Part shown: piece by piece, positions 33,700 through 47,485 of the stretch
How the letters are laid out: each line of letters begins with the position of its first letter
How positions within the stretch are numbered: position 1 is the stretch's first letter
Source of the DNA: Ottelia alismoides
Taxonomy: Eukaryota; Streptophyta; Magnoliopsida; Alismatales; Hydrocharitaceae
Length of the DNA stretch: 64,000 nucleotides
Assembly (NCBI GenBank): GCA_037367405.1
Contig: JAZKJV010006050.1
Coordinates: forward strand, 62,001 to 126,000
Reading direction: 5' to 3'
Made by a program: the position numbers and the translations under genes
Notes under the pieces: generated by a model
Seen by the model: the letters and a program-made list of their open reading frames with translations, nothing else
Told to the model about the DNA's origin: nothing
Databases searched by the model: none

Positions 33700-35462
33700 G
33701 CAATATATATTCAAAAAATTAGGAAATAAATGTGTGGTTTTTCTTGATTTTCTCTATTTTTGGTAATTTTTGATAATTTTTTAGTATTTTTTTAAAAAAA
33801 TAATTAAAATAAATAAAACAATAAATCGTGGACTTCAAAATGGGCTTAATAAATAACTATTAAATCAGATCGAGCCTAATTTCAATCTTTCTAATTTTTA
33901 GATAATTTAAAGAAAATTCAAAAACTTAAAATATATTTTTGTGATTTTCTACTATTTTTTTAGATTTTTATAAGTTTTTCAGTGTTTTCTTAGAAGTTTT
34001 TGGGAATATTTGTAAAAGTTAAAAGTAAAAAAAATCAGCCATACATAAATAAACACACCTAATTTTTTTGGATTTTTGAAAGTTTTTTATAATATTTTTG
34101 AATTTTTAAATACAAAATAGGAGAAAATACAATGTTTTTATATGTTTATAAATAGAAAAATAATTCTAATCATCTTAAGAAAAATATATGTGATATATTA
34201 TGGTTCCATGCATGTAAGATAATTTTCCTATAATTCTTTGATGCAAACTGCTATTTATAATAATTAAAATACAACAACAAAATTAAATATGCTTACATGG
34301 ACCTAAATGTAATTTCCTTAAAGTTTTCGAGTATTTATTAACATCTTAAACAAGTTCAGAGGCATACATGACATTTTCCCACAATTTAATATATTATCCA
34401 CACTAGTAGATGTATAAATGCAAATATCTAAAACTTTAGGATCCAATATGCAAATTTACCAAAAGTATTATATTATTATTCAAAGTTTTGGGACTAAAAA
34501 TAAATACAATAACTCATAAGGGTATAAGTAAAAATACCCATCCCCCTCATGCGCATAGGCACGTGAGGTGACGCAGATTTGACCAAAATGCAAATAAAAT
34601 AAGTGTGAGGTTTAATTTGAAAAAATTACAGAGATATTACAACTACAGATGAAGATTTAAATGCTAAGTAATGAAAACAAAAAGGCGAGGGGTCAAGTAC
34701 ACAAAATACCCCCCCCCCCCCCCGTGCGCAAGCGGACGGCTGTATCTGATTCACTTAAGCGTGATGAACGATCGAGATTGTGCCGTAATGATTTGCATTC
34801 GAGCAACCCAGATTAGATCTCGATTTGAATCGGGCGTTGGATGAGGGCCAAGTTCAAACGACTGTTGTTGCAACTGGTATACACTCCTGATCGGACGGTT
34901 CTCAAGTGGTGAGGAGGAACATGGAAGAACACCCGACTTGGGGTGCTTTGATTCAATGTAGATCACGTCTCCTACCACCTGGAGGGCTGCTGATGCTCCC
35001 AAAATGATGCTAGAGGCTACCCGCAGAGACTGAAGTGCTCTAGAAAGTTTAGATCCCAATGGGGGATCTGTAAGGTCGTGGAAGAGCAACACCTGGAAGA
35101 TCCTCGTACAGGCCAAATTACACCCTTGGAGGGCTCCTTTGAGCACAAGACCTGCACGAAAAGAATAAGGGGTCAAGGGCAAACTACCTCGACCCGTTAT
35201 TGGGTGAAATGGATGGATGATGCGTCGAGGCATGGATCTCCGACGAAGTTATGGAGGAGGAGATCCGAGAGCTTGATCCTAGTTGAATTAAGGTAGACGA
35301 AATGGTCTGGCTCGTGAATAATGTGAAGGGGAATGAAATGAGGCATAAAGCGAGTCAGAATAGTGGCAGAAGAATGATGTTGGTCTGAAGCTCGAGCTCC
35401 TGGTCAACGAAGGATCTGGATTTTATCCTAAATCTATGACTAAAAAAAGAAATTTAAGTATG
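33700..35462 (-). mobile_element. Relict Ty3-type LTR, cut by the copia insertion
   Basis: The order of composition blocks matches the LTRs at 41261 and 57313: AT-rich sequence with TTTTTAGATTTT-type words, then CACGTGAGGTGACGCAGATTTGACC (compare about 58690), then a GC-rich core. The core contains GGTCAAGGGCAAACTACCTCGACCCG (compare about 43201). It contains a run of 15 C at 34709-34723. The left boundary is diffuse. The right end stops at 35462 where the copia LTR begins, so this LTR probably continues beyond the window. Orientation is inferred from its relatives. Confidence 0.65.
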
Positions 35463-38018
35463 TGAAAGATGTGGGAAGATCCTTAAGCGCATCACAGAAG
35501 CGTGATGATCGCATCGTATGCGATCGGGAGCGACCAGTCGTACTAGGTGCTCGAGGCAACAAAATTTTAAAAAAAATCAATGCTATGAAACCACATGATC
35601 CAAGAACACTTCTTGGATCGTTTCATCTAAACCACAAATAGGTATTAAGGTTACCTCTTGAAGCGTGGTTGCCATCGAGTCTCTAAACTAAGAGACCTCC
35701 TTTCTCAAGTCCGATCCGACGGAGGAGATGCTTGCGAACGCGTTGATGAGACGTGTCCTTCTTGCAATCTATGTTGATGATCCAAGCGGCGAATCTCTTG
35801 ATATTGTCACACAAGATCTGAGTCTTCTTCACGAGCGAGGCACACAGAAGGAGACGGAGATCCATGAGCAAATACTCTGGAAGCATAACAATGATGCTGC
35901 GGCGATGACGACTCTCTCAAGGGCTCCAAGGTGGACGACCACAATGAGAGGGGAAGAGAGAGAACCTTTGGTGTGTAGAGAGAGAGAGAGGTTATATTAA
36001 TCTATCTTTGAAGAGCAAGGGGTGCCTCTTCTTATATAGGATTTTGGGAGTCCATGGATCTCAATCCATGGACAACACACAATCAATGGTTGAGATTGAT
36101 TTGTGTTTCTTTTAATGACCATGATGTTGTTGTAAAAAACACAACAACAATTAATTTAATTTAAATTAATATATATAGATAAATCAATGTAAATCAATTC
36201 AAAATTAAATCATTTTAACTTTGGAGATAAAGAAGAGATAGACCTCATCCCCTTAAAAGGGAGAACGATCACCAAGTGGAATTGGTCTTTTTCTTCAACA
36301 TCTCATGAGATCTCGTTATCTCATGAGATCTCATTATCTCATGATATCTCCAAGATTTACGACAACATTTGTTGTAAATTATTTCACAAAAATAATTCAT
36401 AATTATCTTGTGAACATTGCAATCAAGCCATTAGAAAAATGTGAATCACATTCACATCTTAAAACAAAATGTAAATTATATTTTCAATTAATCATCCAAT
36501 ACGAATCCAATTCACATCAATAACTAATTAACAAATATAAATCACAATATGCTCTCTTTAATATATTGGAAATCATATTTATAATATACATGATTAATAT
36601 GGATAGTGCTATCCACATTATTCATATCCATGATAATTAAATCACATTTAATCATCTTGGATCTCTTATTCTCATGTACCCAAATAATATGAATCACATT
36701 CACATTATTCACATATTTGATAATTAAATCTCATTTAAATATTTCAAATAACTATGAATCAAATTCATATTATTCATGATAACTAAATCACATTTAATTA
36801 TCTATTTCTCAATGCTCGGATACATATATCAACAATGAAATTATCCATGAACTCCTTCAAGGAAAATGTGCTTTCTCCACGGATACTTTGAGATAAGGAC
36901 ATGGCGATTGTATTGTTCCACATTAGTGACTTGGATATTGAGATCACATCTCAAATCCAGATCTTGCTGACCTCCCATAGATTCTTGATTAAATCAAGAC
37001 TGCAAATCTAATCCTCTCATTACATCTGAATCACATTCAGGTCAATGTCCATCAGTTAGACTAAGATCGGATTACTTCTCTATGAGAGGAGTCACTAAAA
37101 TCCAGACCTGTTTCATCACTTCCTCGGAATGGAAGCGTCATTGTTTGGAAGACCCAGAATAAATCCGAAGTTTTAGATCTCTTTTAGACTGTTTCCTTCA
37201 AGATTTTATCATTAAGGTTCTCATTCGATCATTGGGAGTCGGTATCGATCATATACTTTCCAAAAGCATATATCATACCTAGGTGTTGATCATATACTTT
37301 CCATAAGCATATATCAATCCTTACAAATTCAGTCAAGCTTCCAAAGCGAGACGACCACACGTGGAATTTGATTCTTCCCAATATCTCATGAGCGAGCTCA
37401 TGTCTTTCGGTTCAGCAATGAACCTGTATGATACCTTTGAGAGATCGTATTACTCATATGCCCTTGTATGCACACCAACACTCCAGTGTATAGACCTTTG
37501 TTAGGTCATCAACCTATTGGTCTACCAAATGTACATACTCAAACATATAGTAACACATCTGTCTCCAGTCAGAGGATGCGTGCCTATATCGTGACAACAT
37601 ACGACATAGGTCTTTGGTTATCTCGATCTCGTTAAGTCAACTCTTTGACCTAACTTATCTAACACCTCCGAATCTCTATTCCTATGTAGAGGACCTGCAT
37701 CAAGAGGTCGGTTAGATATCAACCAAATGAGAAAGGATTTCCATCTCCTACTCAGGCTGGAGATCATCTCTTAACAATTATTTGACGATGCTTGATGAGT
37801 CCTCAATCTAACTCTTTAGATATTCATCCAAGCACCAGCCTCTATGATTTAATAATTGAATCAACAACTGTATGATCATCAAGATGACCATGGTACATAA
37901 CCCTAATTGTACTAAGGGACTTATTATGTAAATTAGTTATTCTTCATTTTAGATCGGAAATGATATTTGCAATAACATTCATTGCATAATGGCTCGCCGT
38001 GGGCTCGCATGTCCAACA
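35463..38018 (-). repeat. Copia 3' LTR (2,556 bp)
   Basis: On the minus strand it runs from TGTTGGACATGCG at 38018 to TTCA at 35463. It is unusually long for copia. A TATA-like CTATATAAG sits at 36031-36039 on the minus strand, upstream of an AG-rich stretch, and marks the probable promoter. ACAAATTCAGTCAAGCTTCC near 37322-37341 shows the uninterrupted state of the site that the solo LTR occupies in the other copy. Confidence 0.88.
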
Positions 38019-41000
38019 ATCTCCCACTAGCCCAAATAGCCATTAATGGACTAATCATTTAAATCCACACTCATGTGACAATCATAGGCTATTTAGGAAA
38101 ATAGCTAGGTAAGCTGATCAGTCACTTTGTTCCTGAGAGAATACGACATGTCCTTTTACGACACTTGCATATCTCCTAGTAACAGTGCTCGCGTCCAATG
38201 CGAATGTTGCATCTATGCAACCGATACTCAATATTGTCAGATATAGTGTCCTTGACACTACAACTCGATAACCGCTGATGCGACGGTTCCAATGCCCTCT
38301 TCTCTTTGCTTCTAAACACTTTCAGAACTAAGAGGTTTCCTAGACATTATATCTCAAGGTATGGAATTTCCAGTCTATAAAACACTTATTATTATCCTTA
38401 TATCATTGGAAATGATTAGGATATTATCTATATTTAGCATGATGAACATAATGGCACTCCGATTAGGCTTCACATGATTCATCAATATTCCATTTGAAAC
38501 CATAACATTTACGATTTCATCAAATTTGATGTTCCAACTACAAGAAGCTTATTCGAGTACACAGATGGAGTTATTCAGCTTGCACAACTTGCTTTCCACA
38601 ACTATGAAGCCCTGGGACTACTTCATATGAATATCCTCGGAGAGGTATTCATAGAGAAATGCAATATTGACTTCCATCTTAAAGATGTCAAAGTCAAGTT
38701 GTGTAGCTATAGTTAGCAATATTCCAATGGGTTTAAGCAAGGTCACTGAAGAGCAAGTCTCATTGCAAGCAATGTCTTCTCTTAGGTGCGTATCTTGTGG
38801 ATACGAACCGTGCTTTGAAGGTCTCTACATTCTCATCAGGTTCCCTCTTTCTCTTGAACATCCATTTATACCTTAACCGGTCTTACCCACATAGGTGGAT
38901 CCTTGAGGGTCCATATACAACACTTGTATACGAAGTCTACTTTAGACTTAATTGCTAACATCCATCTTTCCATGACATGATCTTCATAAGCTTCATCACA
39001 TGAAGTTCAATCATTGTCAGATTTCTCTAACACATGGAATCCATCCTCAAACTCATTCGAAGAGATATTAATGTTTCATCTTTAATTATCTTTTTAGTTT
39101 CTGATTTTAAGAGCATCATTATCTTCTCTAGGTTTAATGAGTTCTTCACTTCATTTTCATCTTGACTCTCAAGAGTTTCATCATCTAAGGATCATATCCT
39201 TAGAGATGAAATCTTTTAAGAATCTCAAGGTCATAAAGTAGGTACCCAATACCATCCTTTATTTTCTAATGAAGTAGCACTCCATGGTGCCAGATTCCAG
39301 CTTACTTGCATGAAATATTATTAAGGATATATTGTAGTCTATATTACATTCATACCAAGAAACTAAGAGATAATTATGCTAACATTCACCATTAATCAAA
39401 TCATGTCACACATGATCCAATTGTATCTCCCTACAATTGAGTTAAGGTGTATCAGGAGGAGTGAGATAGGAATGATATTCCTTTCTCCATAAGGTATTCC
39501 TTGAATTCATCTAATGGGAAATCTCTACCTTGATTAAATTAAATTAATTTCATCTTCCTTCAAACTTTGGTTCTAAACCAAATTGTGAAATCTTTGAACA
39601 TTTCAAACGTTTCTAAGGTGAAGGGAAGAAATATCATATCACAAATAATCATCGAATGATATTACATATCATCAGTATTTATGATGATACAAGTGATCCA
39701 CATACATCAATATGTATGAGATCTTGAATACCTTAACATCTTACACCATTCCCAGAGAAGGGCACATTGGACATTTTTTACTTTTGAATATAATATTCAC
39801 GAGCATGTAAGATTTGAAATTTTAGATAATCTAAAGTTTCATCTCTTACTCGTCTATTGATCTTATCAACAGACATATGTCCAAGACTCGATGCCAGATC
39901 ATTGTTAAATGATCTCCATCCTCCTATTGATCTTATAAGATTTAATTTTCAGTATTTAGAAACCTTAATGAACCATTCATTAAATTTCTAATCTAGTAGA
40001 GCCCTCCAGATGTCAGTTTTCTATATGAAATATATCCATCACAACTCTTTATGATAGGTCTATTCTAGAATTCATGTTTATTTCCAACATTTAGAAATAA
40101 ACAATGAGTGTATTCTAATATCCAGGTCATAGAGACATTCTCTAAGACTAAGGGCTCTCCCACTGAAAATATGAAGTCTATTTATCCAATAGAGGTTGTT
40201 GGAACAATTGCATCAACATCCATGTGGATGACTATTAAATCTTACGATCAAATTTTCTAGCCTTCTAAAATATATGCAACCAATTGCAAGTATTATTAGA
40301 AGAATGAGATACAATTATTAGACTTTTAATCTTATCCAGAAAGTCAAATTCAATGATTAAATGTAAATTATCTCGATGCACTATCCGAGTCCTTCTCTAA
40401 GGATCCTAGATAGACTTGATAGTCATACTATCAACACATCAGCTCATTGCAATATTGGCATTTATCTGACCCTTTGGATGTCATATGTGTGTGGAAACCA
40501 TAGAAGTACATCCAACTCTTTGACTTTCCTTCTAACATGGGTCCGACCCATGCTTCCACTATGCTCCTTTCATCTATAAACAACCATTGCTTAAGACAAA
40601 GGATTTCTTATGTTAAATTCAAAAGATATCAATATAAGAGTATCTCAACATTTATACATGCTTCATTCAATTCATATAATATGATTATTATGAAGCTTCA
40701 TGAATGACTTGAGTAAAGATAGTAGAATGATGACACCCATCATATCTATATACATCTTAAATCTAAAAGACTTAGGTTCAAGTAGGTACTCAAACATTTG
40801 AATACATCACCTCTTATAGAGCTACCATTCTTCATGATGCAGTGAACGATGTCATTCATGATTAAATGTCGAGAGCACTTATGTATGCCAGAACATCTTC
40901 TTAGATTTTATAAGGATTGTTTGACATTTACGATCATCATCGACATGTCACTTCCAAAGTACATTCGATGAGAGATCAAGACTATAGAGACATACAAACC

Positions 41001-41260
41001 ATAAGGTTGCAGACCTATTGTCTATTTAATTGTCATTCCTCACTATTATGAGGAAACTTCCAATTGCAATCACATACGTTATGTGTCCAAATGCAAGTAG
41101 AATATCTTGATCTTGGATCCAATCCATGATATTTTACTGGTTATTATTGAGTATAGTACTGAGTGGGTTTAATGAAGGATTATCTGAAATAAAAAATTTG
41201 CATAAATATATATACATATTTTACTTTGATTTAGTTTTTTTTCAAAGTTGTCTTGCCTTG
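38019..41260 (-). pseudogene. Copia pol remnants (integrase and reverse transcriptase)
   Basis: Minus-strand translation gives an RT start at about 38885-38575: YKWMFKRKREPDENVETFKA, then a frame with PIGILLTIATQLDFDIFKME and LSEDIHMK, matching the copia pattern KWVFKRK...ARLVAKGY...MDVKTAFLNG. Upstream, about 39505-39380, KEYLMEKGISFLSHSSPDTP resembles the integrase segment before the conserved Glu. Many stops and shifts exclude function. The remainder of this stretch is too decayed to assign. Confidence 0.75.
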
Positions 41261-44200
41261 TGATGACCGAGAAAATCCCGAGCGACTAAGGCAATCAGGT
41301 ATCTAGAGGGTCGTTGCGACCTCAATCACTCAGACTCAATCAATCAAGAAAAAGAAGAGACCACCAATCAAAGAGAAAAATCAAATCAAACACAACAGCG
41401 GTCTTGCTATTAATTTAACCTGGTATAGCGACCAGGGTCGAACACAAGGAGCACGGATTGGCCTCGCGGCCTACGAAGTAGTCAAAAAGAAAGGGAAAAG
41501 AAATAAAAATGCATTTTTGGTGGTTTTTAAGTCTTTTTATATTTTTTGGATTTTTAAGATATTAAGAAAATAAGAAAAGCAACTAAACAACACACTTCAA
41601 TAATTTATTAAAAACAATAAAAATCAACCAAAAATTCTAACAAAACTATTTTTAGGTGTTTTATAATTTTTACTGTTTTTAGTGAATTTTTGAGATTTTT
41701 CTGATGTTTATTTAATTTTCTAAAAATCAAACAAGGGCTGAAACTGTAGGTACTATCCAGCCGAGCTAAAAGGACCTAGATAAAATATCTAGAAGCCCCA
41801 AATTAGCCTGGAGGTAATTTTTCTGTAAAGATAAGAAGATAAGGAAAATTTGGGCACCTAAAATATTATTTTTTGGTTTTTAATTTATTTACTAGAATTT
41901 TTATGAGATTTTGAGTGTTTTTCAATTTTAAGGTGTTTTAAGTAATGAAAAATAGCCAAAATTGGCTAGAAAATCAAGCAAGCAAAGACAAATAGTAAGT
42001 AATTTTTTTTGTGATTTTTTAAATGAATTTTAATATTTTTTTTGTGATTTTTCAATTCAGACAGTGAAGAAAATACGTGTTTTTGAATTTTAAAAAATAT
42101 CAAATAGTGTCTAAAATGTCTCCAAAATTTATAGAAAATTTTACATCATAGCAGGAGCCATGTATCCAATTTTCATTAAATTTGGAGGTGATTTGCTATT
42201 TTATTAAAAATAAAAAGAAAGCAACAGTGCACAGGGACCTATCTGCAATTATAACTATGTCTTGGGTCCCTGAAACAACAACCCTGGAAAGTATAGGGGT
42301 AGGAATGCAAATTACCCTCCCGGTCACGCACGGTACACGTGACTCAGGCCTGGAGGGACCTGATTGCAATTCCTATTAATAAAAATACAAAACGCAACAG
42401 GGCGAAAAGGCAGGGCCAAAAATGCAATTACACCAAAATACCACGTGTCGATGCACGTGTCCACAACTGGCAGGGGTATAAATGCAAATATGATAGAAAG
42501 AAGGGTCCACAGTGCAATTTTCACAAAAAGTAAACAACTACACTACGTATTTACAAGACTAAAAACTAAATGCAGAAAGTAAAGGGGGCCTAAGGACAAT
42601 TTACCCCTTTTATTAATGTCGAGGGATGGATGCACGACGCATGGCAGATCGGATGGATGGGATGGCGCGCCACACACTAAAAGGGCCCTCGGCGCGATCC
42701 GATGGCTGAAATGCTCCCACATGGAGGATCCAACGACTGTGGTGCGTCGTGGGGCTGCGAAGGGGTCCTGGCCCGGATCGGATGGAAGTGGTGAAGCCAC
42801 GTGCTAGATCGGATGGCTGAGATGCGTCGTGGCTTAACCTCGCTGGCTCGACGGTAGCGATCGAACCTCGGAATATTTGGCGGTCAGTGCTGCTCCGTGA
42901 ATGAACGGACACGATCTAATCTGGAGCGTCGAGGTCGATCTGATGGTGGACGAGGCTCCTGGAAGAACTGGCGGCCGGCGAACTTCGCCGGCCCTCTGTG
43001 CGCACGGTGGACCTTGTCTGATGCTCCTGAGGTGCGGGAAAGATCCGCCGTGAAGTTCCGCACCTAATGCGCTGCTCCGATGAAAGTGGGGAACTCCGGA
43101 GAGCTCCGGCGACGTGGACGAACATGAGCTCCTGTGCTCTGGAGTTTCGACCTCCAGATGAAGTCGAATCGGCTCGGTACCTGCACAGGAAGAGAGCTGG
43201 GTCGAGGGCAAACTGCCTCGACCCGTCAGAGCAAGAAGAGGATGGCTGGTGGGTCGAGATGATGGGCCTCCGGCGAGCGGCGGAAGGGGAGACCCAATAT
43301 CCTGCTCCGGGGCGAGACAGGAGGAATGGCTGGGTGGAGAAGGTGGAGGGAAGTCAGGCGAAGTGGTGGCGTGGTCGGACTGGCGAATGGATGATCGGAA
43401 ACAACAGGCGGAGGTGGCGGAGCTACGGGTACTGAAACCTAAAAACTTAAAGCTAAGCTAATCTAAAGGCTAAGGAGGTTACCTGGCGGGTGCTGCCGAC
43501 TGTGCTGGAGCTCAGGGAGCTCCCGGTCGTTGCCTGCAAGGGGCCGTCGACTCCCCGAGGCTGGGCGCGCTCGCGGCGGCGCACGACGGAGCTAACCACC
43601 GGATCAGTGGCTCCCAGCTTCCCGGGCCTTGCTGCTACTCCGAAGAACGCGACTGTCACTCAGGAACTCCGGAGGAGGTCACAGGCGCCGAGGGGAAGAT
43701 CCAAAGATGGAAGAATAGGTCGCCGGTGACGACAATATATATGCTCAGGGATCCAGAAAGGTGATGGTCGGGTGAGTAGCGCGGAGCTCGGATCCATCAA
43801 ACCCACCCCGGGCGAGGGTCCTGGATGATCGAAGATTAATCGGGGCCCGGGGTTAAGGTCATTGGCGATCGGGTCGAATAGGAAATAAATCGAGAAAACG
43901 GGTCGGTTACCCAGATCTGCGGGGAAGAGGGTCCGCGGGGGAAGTTGACCGGGGTCAACAAACCCCCGTGGACCAATCAGAAGCCGCCAAGCCTATTTTA
44001 TTTGTTTATTTATTTTGAGATAGAAAATGATCGAATTAATAAAAACTTAAAACATGAAAAATATTTATTTTATTTTTTTTTTCTATTTTTTTGTAATTTT
44101 TAATTAATTTTTCAAAATAAAAATAAAGTATTTACATTATATAGCTATATATAGGTATATGTACAATATAGGGTTTTTAATTTTTGATTTTAATTGTTAT

Positions 44201-44707
44201 TTTTATACAATTTTATTCCCATTTTATATTTTATTTATTTATATTATAAAATGAGGAATAAAAAGACATCGTTTTATTTTATTTTTATTATTTATATACA
44301 TAGGTGAAATAAATACATATTTACATTTATATACATGGTATATTTACAAAGTATTTTTGGATTTTAATTTTGTTATTTTAATTTTGTTTTTGTTTTAATT
44401 GTTTTTATTTTATTTACATAGCTATTTACACACATGAGCCCCTATCTCCCTCTACTTTGGCTTTTATGCGGTCAGGCCCATGCTGAGCCCTCCCTTGGGT
44501 TAGGTTGCTCAATATTTATTCTAAATATTTCCCTCTTTTTCTTTTTAATCTTTATTCTTTTATTTTTGCACAAAAACATGCTAATTATAGGTTTTTACAC
44601 AATGCATGCTTTTGGTAATTATTTCTATTTACAACTATATACATGCATTTGCAAAGGTTTTTGTAGCTAAAATATAAGAATAAAGAGTGATGAATGAGTA
44701 TTCATCA
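41261..44707 (-). repeat. Ty3 element 3' LTR (3,447 bp)
   Basis: The order on the plus strand is an AT-rich arm, a GC-rich core (about 42600-43960) and a second AT-rich arm. The core contains ORFs, for example 125 codons at 43211-42834 minus, that recur in the other LTR; no domain is recognised. On the minus strand GCATATATATTG at 43734-43744 is a likely TATA box, which would place transcription start near 43705 in this LTR. Confidence 0.93.
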
Positions 44708-44728
44708 CCCCCCTATACTTAACTTTTC
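44708..44728 (-). other. Polypurine tract of the Ty3 element
   Basis: On the minus strand AAAAGTTAAGTATAGGGGGGG directly precedes the 3' LTR (TGATGAATAC). Its AAGTATAGGGG core is repeated in the hairpin array at 46287-46742. Confidence 0.85.
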
Positions 44729-47485
44729 TAGTCCCTTAGCAAACACTTATTTGAAAAAGAAGTGAAAAAGAGATAAAGAAAAAGAAAAAGAGAATGTACA
44801 TGGATCAAGGTTGTTTATTAAACTTGCCTTCATTAAATTAAGGTATGGAGATCGATCATATCTTTGGATTATTAATGTCTCGAAACCTTATTTGGACTTA
44901 AGTCTGAAACTCAACAGCCTCTAAGTTCCACTATTCTATAACCAAGACTCCTCAATGCTCCAGGTCAGAACAAGTCATCAATCACAAACCCTGAAGACCA
45001 TGAATCTTTTCTTGTCCTGTGAATGTGAGGTCTAAGCTCTCCACCTCAGAAATGGCAACTTGACAACCCTCCCCAACAAGGTAACTCTATGACCTCAATC
45101 TGGCCACTCTTTCCTCGAGGAGCGGGGTATTCCCTTCTAAGTTCAAGTTCAACCGGCTCAAGAAGAGGAGGAAGAAGAGAATGGGTCAAGGCCAGTGTAG
45201 CCATGTACCCTTGGGAGCTTGACCAGTGTAGCCAAGTCTCTCTGCTGCAAGCTACATCAGGTGGAACATGAAACTCAAGCTTTGCTTATTGCACTCTATA
45301 TACATACTCCGGTGGGATTATCATTTTCTATCAGACCCACCACTTTTTTGGAGTTATTTTCTTTTTGCATTTTTGTTTCAAGTGCATCTATACAACATAT
45401 ACATGTGCAGCATATATACAAGGAGTTTTTCCTCTTGAGCCAGTAGACTATCCCTCTTTTGAAGCTTTATTGCAACCCACAACTCCTGTCGTTAGACCTC
45501 ATGGCAACCAGACCAAGTTGAGACGCACTTCCTTCACTAAAAGAAGAAGAGAGGTTCCGCCTAGAAGTACTACGCTCATATGCTACCCCAAGTCAAGGAA
45601 GACTGCCTCCTCACCATCTCATCCGTAGAGAGCTCGGTGCATAGTGCTGGTGTCCAAGTAAAGCCATAATCTATATGAGTCATGTGTTGTTGTTAAGTGC
45701 TCTACTTAGGCTCATTGAGATGACATGTGATCATAGCCTAGTGGACTCAAAGAATTAAGTCACCATGGACCTGAAAAGCCTTAAACCTAAGCCCTATAAG
45801 GTTTCTCTTAGAAGTTAGGTGGATTAAGATCTTAATCAAGCTCCATTTCTTAATTTGATTCCAGGCTAGTTTAAATGTCAACTATCATCCAGAAAAACTA
45901 TATACATATACAAAAGATGCTATTTATACAAAGTTTTACAAACATGCAAAATTTTTGAAATCATGAATGGATGATGCATGAAGTGCAAGTTTTGTAAAAA
46001 GATATTTACACACATTTACACAAGATTTTTGCAAACTTTTGATTTTCAAAACATTTTGGAAAAATTTTGTACTTTATACATAATTTTGATAAGAAAATAT
46101 TTACACAAGCTTTACACAAAAGATTTTTGAAAACATTTTTACAAAAATAATTTGTACACTAGCTATTTATGTGCAAATGATTTTTTTTTAATTTTTGTGA
46201 TTTTTCAGGTTTTTAGCCATTTTATTTATTTCCACACTCACACAAAGTACGAGTTATGGCTAAAGTATATATGAAATATATACACACCCCCTATACTTAG
46301 CTCGAACGATGTCCTCAGAGTCAAGAGCGATGAAGAAGACATAACTCGTGCTAGGTATAGGGAAGTGAAAAGGAAGGCTATATACAAAGACGAATAAATG
46401 AAATAGAAAGGTCAAGAGGATCTCGGGTCTTCCCCCTATACTTAGGATAGTTATCCTAAGTATAGCAGGCTGTATACTAAGGGAAAACCGAGTGGAGAAT
46501 GTACAGGGTCTAACCCCCCTATACTTAGGGTGAAATATCCCTAAGTATAGGCAGCAAAAACAGGGGTAGACAGACACGAAGAAAATGAACGAATATGTAC
46601 AAGAAGGAGAGGACATCACTCCCCCTATACTTAAGGTGAAGAACCTTAAGTATAGGCAACAACAGAAGTGATGAAACAGAACGAAGAATAACCCGGTGTC
46701 TTCACCCCCCTATACTTAGGATGAGCAATATCCTAAGTATAGAAAAGATAATCCTAAGCGAGACCTGGGGTGAAAACAAGAACGGAAGAAAGAAAGATCA
46801 AAACAAGATGAAACACATATATACAAAAGAGTACAGTGTTGAGGTGCCTCTCAACAAGCGCTAGTTTTTACGCCCCTAGCTAGGCGCAAAGGCTAGGACA
46901 ATGCAGTATCGAGGTTCAAGACGACATCGGTAAGGCGAATGCCGTACTGTCGTCGCAGTCTCGGTATGAGAACAGCGACGAAGTCAACAATGTAAACAAA
47001 GACACCCAGGTATGCAATCAAGCGGGTGTCTGCTACCGGCCAGTGATATGGAAAGAAGTGATCGGGATTCGGTAGCACAAAAGAAATCATCGGCTCTGGA
47101 TCAGACTGGAGTGAGAGTATAGAGCCGAAGAAATCAAACGTGGAGAAGGATGGATCAGTAATAGAATCCTCCACGTCAATCAGTGTCTCAAGCAGGTGTG
47201 GACAATCAAGATCAGGAGACTATCTGAGCAGACTGATATCCGATGCATGAAATAGAATCAGATCAGGCAAATCATTGAATATCTCCAGAATGGGCTCATC
47301 CTCGCGAGGGTCGTCGAGGTGAGAAGACTCAGAATCAGAAAGATCTAAAGACTCGGTTCCGTGCTCCGTCAGATCGGAAACACTCTCAGAAGGTGAAACC
47401 GAGTACTCATCATGTGCTGCATTCTCCCGCAGATGACCCTCGGGGAGAAATGCAAGATCAGAAGTGACAAGAAGAGGATCAGGAT
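44729..47485 (-). other. 3' non-coding part of the Ty3 element
   Basis: No pol-like coding was found on either strand. The region holds the hairpin array and short unrecognised ORFs, for example 119 codons at 46619-46260 and 93 codons at 47174-46893, both minus. In an autonomous relative this space would be occupied by protease, RT, RNase H and integrase. Confidence 0.7.
46287..46742 (-). repeat. Array of hairpins carrying polypurine-tract copies
   Basis: Four inverted repeats follow a lone half copy at 46287-46300. The stems are 46436-46465 (14-bp arms), 46519-46550 (12), 46625-46655 (13) and 46710-46742 (13). Each starts with C4-C6 CTATACTTA on the plus strand and ends TAAGTATAG. The stem tips differ (GGATA/TATCC, GGG/CCC, AGGT/ACCT, GGAT/ATCC), and pairing is exact in every case. 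Spacing is 83, 106 and 85 bp. The array lies in the 3' non-coding part of the Ty3 element. Confidence 0.9.

Noticed and set aside
42324..42582. Conserved short ORFs duplicated at 51619-51889 as a gene pair
   Set aside because: They are the same positions in the two LTRs of one retrotransposon.
46287..46742. Regularly spaced repeats as a CRISPR array
   Set aside because: This is eukaryotic retroelement sequence; the repeats are hairpins with variable stems and uneven spacing, and no cas genes exist.
46893..47174. 93-codon minus-strand ORF as a possible aspartic protease or RT piece
   Set aside because: No DTG/DSG motif, and no RT or integrase signature seen.
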